From assembly GCF_052180255.1 (NCBI RefSeq), contig NZ_CP197466.1, forward strand, positions 4,030,001 to 4,094,000: a stretch of 64,000 nucleotides of DNA. Direction: 5' to 3'. Position numbers and translations under genes: made by a program. Position 1 is the first letter of the stretch, and each line of letters opens with the position of its first letter. The notes under the pieces are model-generated. The model made no database searches, was not told where the DNA came from, and saw nothing but the letters and a program-made list of their open reading frames with translations. Shown piece after piece: positions 60,340-64,000 of this stretch. The stretch comes from Paenibacillus_AM sp052180255 (lineage in GTDB: Bacteria; Bacillota; Bacilli; Paenibacillales; NBRC-103111).

Positions 60340-60978
60340 TTAGTCGATTTTGCCTGTCAAATAGTAAATAGCAATTTGTGTACGATGTTCAAGATTCGTT
60401 TTCCCAAGGATGGATGTGATGTAGTTCGCAATCGTTCCTTCGGAAATAAATAGCTGTTTGGAAATTTCCTTGTTGGATAAGCCTTTTGCAATATGCTTCA
60501 TAATATCCAGTTCGCGCTCGGTGAATGGACTTGTATCGATAAGGGACTTCGTCTCTTTTGGCTCAGTTAAATTAGACTTAAGCTTCTCAAGTACAACGTC
60601 TTGCATCACGTTATTCCCGTTGTACACGCTGATGATCGCATCACGTATCCGCTCGGGGTCGTTATTTTTCAATAAATAGCCTTTAGCACCGTATCGAATG
60701 GCATCGAGAATATATTCATCATCATCAAAAGTTGTAATAATAAGTGGTTTCGTTGCCGTCTGCTCGCAAATGAGCTTGGTCGCCTCTACCCCGTTCATAT
60801 TCGGCATACGCACATCGAGTAGCGCCACATCGACTTGATGCTTGAGGCAATAATCAAGTGCCTCCTGCCCATCTGATACCGTATCCAATACTTCAAAGTC
60901 TGCGTACGTGCTTAAGATCAGTTTCATGCCTTCACGAATAAATGAATTGTCATCTGCTAAAATAATTTTAATTGTCAC
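60340..60978 (-). CDS. lnrK: NarL/LuxR-family response regulator (LnrK-like)
   Basis: This is a 212-residue regulator with a receiver domain (KIILADDNSFIREGMKLIL, Asp in VALLDVRMPN, Lys in LLKNND) and a LuxR-type helix-turn-helix (TERELDIMKHIAKGLSNKEI, FISEGTIANYITSIL). GTG 60978 has AAGGGATG upstream. A longer frame from 61047 runs through the terminator at 61025-61062 and is not credible. It leads the regulator-kinase-exporter set. Confidence 0.9.
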   Translation of the reverse strand: MTIKIILADDNSFIREGMKLILSTYADFEVLDTVSDGQEALDYCLKHQVDVALLDVRMPNMNGVEATKLICEQTATKPLIITTFDDDEYILDAIRYGAKGYLLKNNDPERIRDAIISVYNGNNVMQDVVLEKLKSNLTEPKETKSLIDTSPFTERELDIMKHIAKGLSNKEISKQLFISEGTIANYITSILGKTNLEHRTQIAIYYLTGKID

Positions 60979-61024
60979 TGTATCATCCCTTCGTTCAGTT
61001 ATGTTCTTATTCCATTTATACATG

Positions 61025-61062
61025 AAAAAAGCAGAGCGAACAATCATTTCGCGCTGCTTTTA
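61025..61062. terminator. Terminator of the dipeptide transporter operon
   Basis: AAAAGCAGAGCGAA (61027-61040) pairs with TTCGCGCTGCTTTT (61048-61061) with one G-T pair, with A and T runs on the two sides. It follows dppC by about 33 bp on the minus strand. Confidence 0.88.
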
Positions 61063-61094
61063 CTATTGGGAACAGAGAACACTCATTTCACAAC

Positions 61095-61994
61095 TTAATT
61101 TTTCAACCGTGGATCGAGAACATCGCGAAGTCCATCACCAAACAAGTTAAACCCGAGTACCGTAAGCATGATTGATACCCCTGGGAAAATAACGGTCCAA
61201 GGCTCTTTCTCGAAAAATTGCCTCGAATCCGAGATCATTTTCCCCCACTCCGCTTCAGGCGGCTGGGCACCGAGTCCAAGGAATCCAAGTGCTGCTGCTT
61301 CAATAATCGCAGTCGCTATACCTAGCGTTCCTTGCACGATAATCGGAGCTAAACTATTGGGGAGCAAATGAATGAACAAGATACGTCGATCCTTCATCCC
61401 TTGCGCCTTGGCAGCCATAATAAAATCCTCTTCCTTCAAGCTAAGTACCTTGGAGCGAACGAGCCTACCGAATGTTGGCACATTGACGATGGCAATAGCA
61501 AGCAAGGCATTTTCCAGAGAGGGTCCTAGTGCAGACACAATCGCAATGGCAAGCAGGATCCCTGGAAAAGCGAGTAAGATATCGAAGAAACGCGAGATCA
61601 GTATGTCTACCCATCTACCATAGTAGCCGGCAAAGACGCCTAAAATCGAACCCGCAATCATGGAGGCGATGACAGAGAAAAAGCCAACGGTCAGAGATAT
61701 CCTCGCCCCATACACGATACGAGCAAATAAATCACGCCCCAGGTCATCCGTTCCGAACCAATGCGCGCTAGACGGCGGCAGTAGTCGATTCTCTAGCTCA
61801 GGGTGCTTATAGTCATAGCTTGTAAGCAGCGGTGCTAGCAAGGCAACCAAGATGAAAAACAAGATGATTACGGCACCAATCATGGCGAGCTTATTCCTGC
61901 GTAGTCCCCTCCAAGCATCACGCCAAGGGGAGTGGACTTCTTCGCTTGATTTGCTGCGTTGGGATGCCTGTGGCTCAAATGAGAGTTGTGGCAT
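61095..61994 (-). CDS. dppC: Dipeptide/oligopeptide ABC transporter permease DppC
   Basis: This 299-residue inner-membrane permease has the N-terminal OppC-type extension (WRGLRRNKLAMIGAVIILFF), FGTDDLGRDLFARIVYGARISL, the EAA loop for ATPase contact (MAAKAQGMKDRRILFIHLLPNS), and IIEAAALGFLGLGAQPPEAEWG. GGAGGTGAA precedes the ATG. It is separated from dppB by about 700 bp of repeat-rich DNA. No DppD or DppF ATPase genes follow, as a terminator closes the operon. Confidence 0.93.
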   Translation of the reverse strand: MPQLSFEPQASQRSKSSEEVHSPWRDAWRGLRRNKLAMIGAVIILFFILVALLAPLLTSYDYKHPELENRLLPPSSAHWFGTDDLGRDLFARIVYGARISLTVGFFSVIASMIAGSILGVFAGYYGRWVDILISRFFDILLAFPGILLAIAIVSALGPSLENALLAIAIVNVPTFGRLVRSKVLSLKEEDFIMAAKAQGMKDRRILFIHLLPNSLAPIIVQGTLGIATAIIEAAALGFLGLGAQPPEAEWGKMISDSRQFFEKEPWTVIFPGVSIMLTVLGFNLFGDGLRDVLDPRLKN

Positions 61995-62036
61995 GGTTTC
62001 ACCTCCAGAGTGTAGTGCTTTGTGTATGCCGACTGC

Positions 62037-62152
62037 GGGATGTCTATATCCTTCCTTGCTCTGTTGAAATCGTGTTCTCTTGATTAGGTTAAGAGAGGTC
62101 AGAACACGATTTCAAAGGATCACCGCTCCGCTTTCCAGGACATAGACATCCC
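62037..62152 (+). repeat. Structured repeat element, copy C
   Basis: The outer stem is GGGATGTCTATATCCT (62037-62052) with AGGACATAGACATCCC (62137-62152), with one A-C mismatch at the same place as in copies A and B. The apical stem TTGAAATCGTGTTCT (62064-62078) pairs perfectly with 62101-62115 and the loop contains TTGATTAGGTT. The conserved CACCGCTCCGCTTTCC lies between. The flanks resemble those of copies A and B. It lies directly upstream of dppC, outside its ribosome site. Confidence 0.88.
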
Positions 62153-62180
62153 TCCGTCTCCTTTCAAGCAGTCTTTCCCT

Positions 62181-62485
62181 AGCGGAAGCTTTGCTCTGCA
62201 AAGGCTTCCGCTTTCCCTTGCGACCTCACTTCGTTAGGCGCAAGTCTCTACTTACAAAGATGAGGCTCCGCCATGCTTGGTGGGGCAGGGACTTGCTCCG
62301 TATAACATCACGGAGTAAGCAACTTGCAAAGCAACCCTTGCCCCGAGGTTTAGGATGGGGCAAAAGAGACCTGAAGCGAGTGCTTCCCCAGATTGGGGGA
62401 AGCACAAGGCTTCGAAGAAATCCCGCTTTGGGAGCTGTGCGACCCAAACCTCCTGCCCACCCCCAAGCCGTGGAGTATGCTTGGG
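62181..62485. other. Cluster of six hairpins between repeat copies C and D
   Basis: Successive inverted repeats occur at 62181-62212 (AGCGGAAG/CTTCCGCT, extended by TTTGC/GCAAA), 62217-62244 (CTTGCG/CGCAAG), 62291-62322 (CTCCGT/ACGGAG), 62337-62364 (TTGCCCC/GGGGCAA), 62380-62405 (GTGCTTCCCC/GGGGAAGCAC) and 62462-62485 (CCCAAGC/GCTTGGG). No credible coding frame with a ribosome site is present. It could be a structured RNA, or simply accumulated short palindromes. Confidence 0.45.
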
Positions 62486-62530
62486 AAGTAGGGCTGTGGG
62501 TTAAAGCATCGAAGTGAGGGAGATGGAGGG

Positions 62531-62639
62531 TTGTTTAAGTCTTGGAGAGCGAAGCGGTGATCCTTTGAATTCATGTTCCCACCTTCCTAACCTAATCAAA
62601 GGAACATGAATTCAACAGAGCACGGAAAGACTTAAACAA
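62531..62639 (-). repeat. Structured repeat element, copy D
   Basis: This copy is in the opposite orientation to copy C. The outer stem is TTGTTTAAGTCTT (62531-62543) with AAGACTTAAACAA (62627-62639), 13 perfect pairs. The apical stem TTGAATTCATGTTCC (62565-62579) pairs perfectly with 62601-62615. The minus strand carries TTTGATTAGGTTAGG in the loop and CACCGCTTCGCTCTCC in the conserved segment. The inner stem GTGCTC/GATCAC is shared in part with copy C. It begins 55 bp after dppB. Confidence 0.88.
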
Positions 62640-62693
62640 ACCCGCAATCGACCGCGCCCCCACGAGATCTTTCCACCCAAAGCGCCAACTCAC

Positions 62694-63698
62694 CTACTTA
62701 TAGCTAATCCGCGGATCAATGTACGCATACAACAGATCCACCAACAAATTAATCAACACAAAGATCAGCGCAATCACCAAAATCCCCGACTGAATCACCG
62801 GATAATCCCGGAAACTAATCGCATCATAGATATAACGTCCAACTCCTGGCCAAGCAAAGATCGTCTCTGTCAGCACCGCTCCCCCGAGGAGCAAGCCCGA
62901 CTGAATACCGATCACCGTAACAACAGGAATAAGTGCATTTTTAAGAGCATGCTTATAGACAACGAAAAATTGCGAGAGTCCCTTTGCCTTCGCCGTACGA
63001 ATAAAATCGGAACGCATAACCTCCAGCATACTCGACCGTGTCATGCGGGCAATAACCGCCATCGGAATCGTCGCTAGAGCAATTCCCGGCAAAATCAGAT
63101 GCTTCAACGTTTCCACGAATTGATCGAATCGTCCTGCCAGCAAAGAATCGAGTACGTATAAACCTGTAATACTATCAACCGGATCGCGAATGTTCATCCG
63201 TCCAATCGATGGAAGCCACTTCAACTCGACAGCAAAGGCCCACTGCTCCATCAAACCAAGCCAAAATATGGGCATCGACACCCCAATGAGCGCGATAACC
63301 ATACTCATGTAGTCAAACCAAGAGTTTTGCTTCCAAGCACTCAATATCCCTGCATTTACACCTACAAATACTGCAATTAGAATGCTTACAACCGTAAGTT
63401 CCAACGTTGCTGCAAGATAAGGCGTAATCTCCTTTGCAATAGACGTCTTCGTCCGTATAGAATTACCCATATCTCCAGACAACAGCTTACCCATATAGTT
63501 CGTGTATTGCTCATACCAAGGCTTGTCTAAACCCAACTGGAGCCGAAGCTCCTGCTTCGATGATTCAGTCGCTTTTTCACCCAGAATGACATCAGCCGGG
63601 TCCCCTGGAATGGCATGAATGATCGAAAATACAATCAAGGTCATGCCAAGCAGTACAGGAATGAGCATAAGCAATCGTCGCAGTGTGAAAGCCACCAT
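62694..63698 (-). CDS. dppB: Dipeptide/oligopeptide ABC transporter permease DppB
   Basis: This 334-residue inner-membrane permease has the usual order: N-terminal TM (LLMLIPVLLGMTLIVFSI), PGDPADVILGEKAT, LGLDKPWYEQYTNYMGKLLSGDMG, and the EAA loop FIRTAKAKGLSQFFVVYKHALKNA, ending YAYIDPRISYK. GGAGGTGAA precedes the ATG. It follows the substrate-binding protein gene by about 150 bp, with an intercistronic stem-loop between. Confidence 0.94.
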   Translation of the reverse strand: MVAFTLRRLLMLIPVLLGMTLIVFSIIHAIPGDPADVILGEKATESSKQELRLQLGLDKPWYEQYTNYMGKLLSGDMGNSIRTKTSIAKEITPYLAATLELTVVSILIAVFVGVNAGILSAWKQNSWFDYMSMVIALIGVSMPIFWLGLMEQWAFAVELKWLPSIGRMNIRDPVDSITGLYVLDSLLAGRFDQFVETLKHLILPGIALATIPMAVIARMTRSSMLEVMRSDFIRTAKAKGLSQFFVVYKHALKNALIPVVTVIGIQSGLLLGGAVLTETIFAWPGVGRYIYDAISFRDYPVIQSGILVIALIFVLINLLVDLLYAYIDPRISYK

Positions 63699-63743
63699 AT
63701 TGATTCACCTCCGCTACTACTTAACTCTTCAATAAGAAAGAAC

Positions 63744-63825
63744 CGGAGCAGTCGGCCAAAGGAAACGTCTTGTAGCGTCTCTATGCAGACTGTGCATTTC
63801 CTAAGTGTATCCGCCTTCTGCTCCG
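63744..63825 (-). promoter_or_regulatory. Intercistronic stem-loop between binding-protein and permease genes
   Basis: CGGAGCAG (63744-63751) pairs with CTGCTCCG (63818-63825), extended by GGC/GCC and an inner GGAAA/TTTCC. On the minus strand it is followed by only a weak T-rich stretch. Such structures after binding-protein genes commonly raise the level of that cistron over the permeases by protecting mRNA or by partial termination. Confidence 0.6.
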
Positions 63826-63847
63826 ATTCTATTCGAACGGGCTTTCC

Positions 63848-64000
63848 TTACTCGATAACCATATTCATGTACGTTTCTGAACCTGTTGGTGATGGCACAT
63901 ATCCTTTTAAGCCTTTTTTAGCTGCGAGCAGTGGTGTGGAGTGTACGAGTGGAACCCATGGAACGTCTGCTTTAATGATTTCCTGTGCTTTTTTATACAA
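63848..64000 (-). CDS. dppE: Peptide ABC transporter substrate-binding protein, C-terminal end (partial)
   Basis: Only the last 50 codons are inside the window. They read ...LYKKAQEIIKADVPWVPLVH, STPLLAAKKGLKGYVPSPTG, SETYMNMVIE. This matches the C-terminus of DppA/DppE/OppA-type (SBP_bac_5) lipoproteins that bind di- or oligopeptides outside the cell. The following permease genes on the same strand confirm the assignment. The start and signal peptide lie beyond base 64000. Confidence 0.9.
   Translation of the reverse strand: MYKKAQEIIKADVPWVPLVHSTPLLAAKKGLKGYVPSPTGSETYMNMVIE

Noticed and set aside
62191..62517. 108-codon frame in the hairpin cluster of the dpp island
   Set aside because: The translation is rich in Arg, Gly and Pro, follows the palindromes, and lacks a ribosome site. 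The opposite strand gives equally long frames.

Overview
The window looks like a chromosomal segment from a Paenibacillus-like member of the Bacillales. The grounds are strong AAGGAGG-type ribosome binding sites with frequent GTG and TTG starts, secreted proteins with a copper-amine-oxidase-N-like stalk domain, Bacillus-type NfrA1, MscL, LnrJKLMN, CstR and KtrB relatives, and moderate G+C. I see no rRNA, tRNA, CRISPR array, prophage or transposase gene. Most of the window is ordinary chromosomal and accessory metabolism.

Layout. 1-2.4 kb: the tail of a chemotaxis receptor and a glutamate dehydrogenase. 2.4-6.3 kb: a minus-strand group (MFS, FadH-like reductase, VanW-like protein, GNAT acetyltransferase) in which two genes carry the same 17-bp upstream element. 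6.4-16.1 kb: a secreted stalk-domain protein, a hemolysin-III protein, a two-component system with a BcrA-type ABC exporter, efflux and other membrane proteins, a truncated PTS protein and a rhomboid. 16.2-20 kb: tandem PatB-like C-S lyases and a VanZ-RDD fusion. 20-28.6 kb: an SDR, MscL, an AzgA purine permease, a DHA2 efflux pump, a Gfo/Idh/MocA oxidoreductase and small proteins. 28.9-31.8 kb: a persulfide module, with a CstR-type repressor, a four-domain CoA-disulfide reductase/rhodanese/TusA/DsrE protein and two tandem operators. 32-36.7 kb: malic enzyme, then a leader ORF plus terminator ahead of an ABC-F ATPase, then a ribbon-helix-helix/methyltransferase fusion behind a perfect palindrome. 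36.8-51 kb: a dienelactone hydrolase-like protein, HrpB, a PTS IIC-like protein, KtrB, a MerR/hydrolase pair, transketolase with an upstream LacI-type regulator, NfrA1, a phosphoesterase and EcsC. 51.3-61 kb: DinB, a C39-peptidase/response-regulator/kinase operon, and an Lnr-like two-component system with a three-gene ABC exporter. 61-64 kb: a dipeptide ABC transporter (binding protein, DppB, DppC) on the minus strand.

The most unusual feature is a dispersed family of at least seven structured repeats, plus one remnant. Cores are at 2443-2546, 2722-2824, 28761-28877, 55300-55422, 55675-55842, 62037-62152 and 62531-62639. Each has an outer stem, an asymmetric internal loop with a conserved RCTYCGY motif, a short inner stem, a TG/AG internal loop and a 12-15 bp apical stem, whose loop often contains TTGATTAGGTT. 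The stem sequences differ completely between copies but stay complementary, so the fold rather than the sequence has been kept. Several copies sit within a few bases of stop codons. Two copies form an inverted pair in a roughly 700-bp island that separates dppB from dppC.

Regulatory logic can be read in several places: tandem CstR-type operators over the promoter of the persulfide fusion gene, a MerR-type promoter with a 19-bp spacer, an 18-bp LacI-type palindrome, OmpR-type heptad repeats at 11-bp spacing before an ABC exporter, and a likely attenuator before the ABC-F gene. The two sensor-ABC modules and the multidrug pumps suggest an organism exposed to peptide and polyene-like antibiotics. 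That ecological reading is inference.
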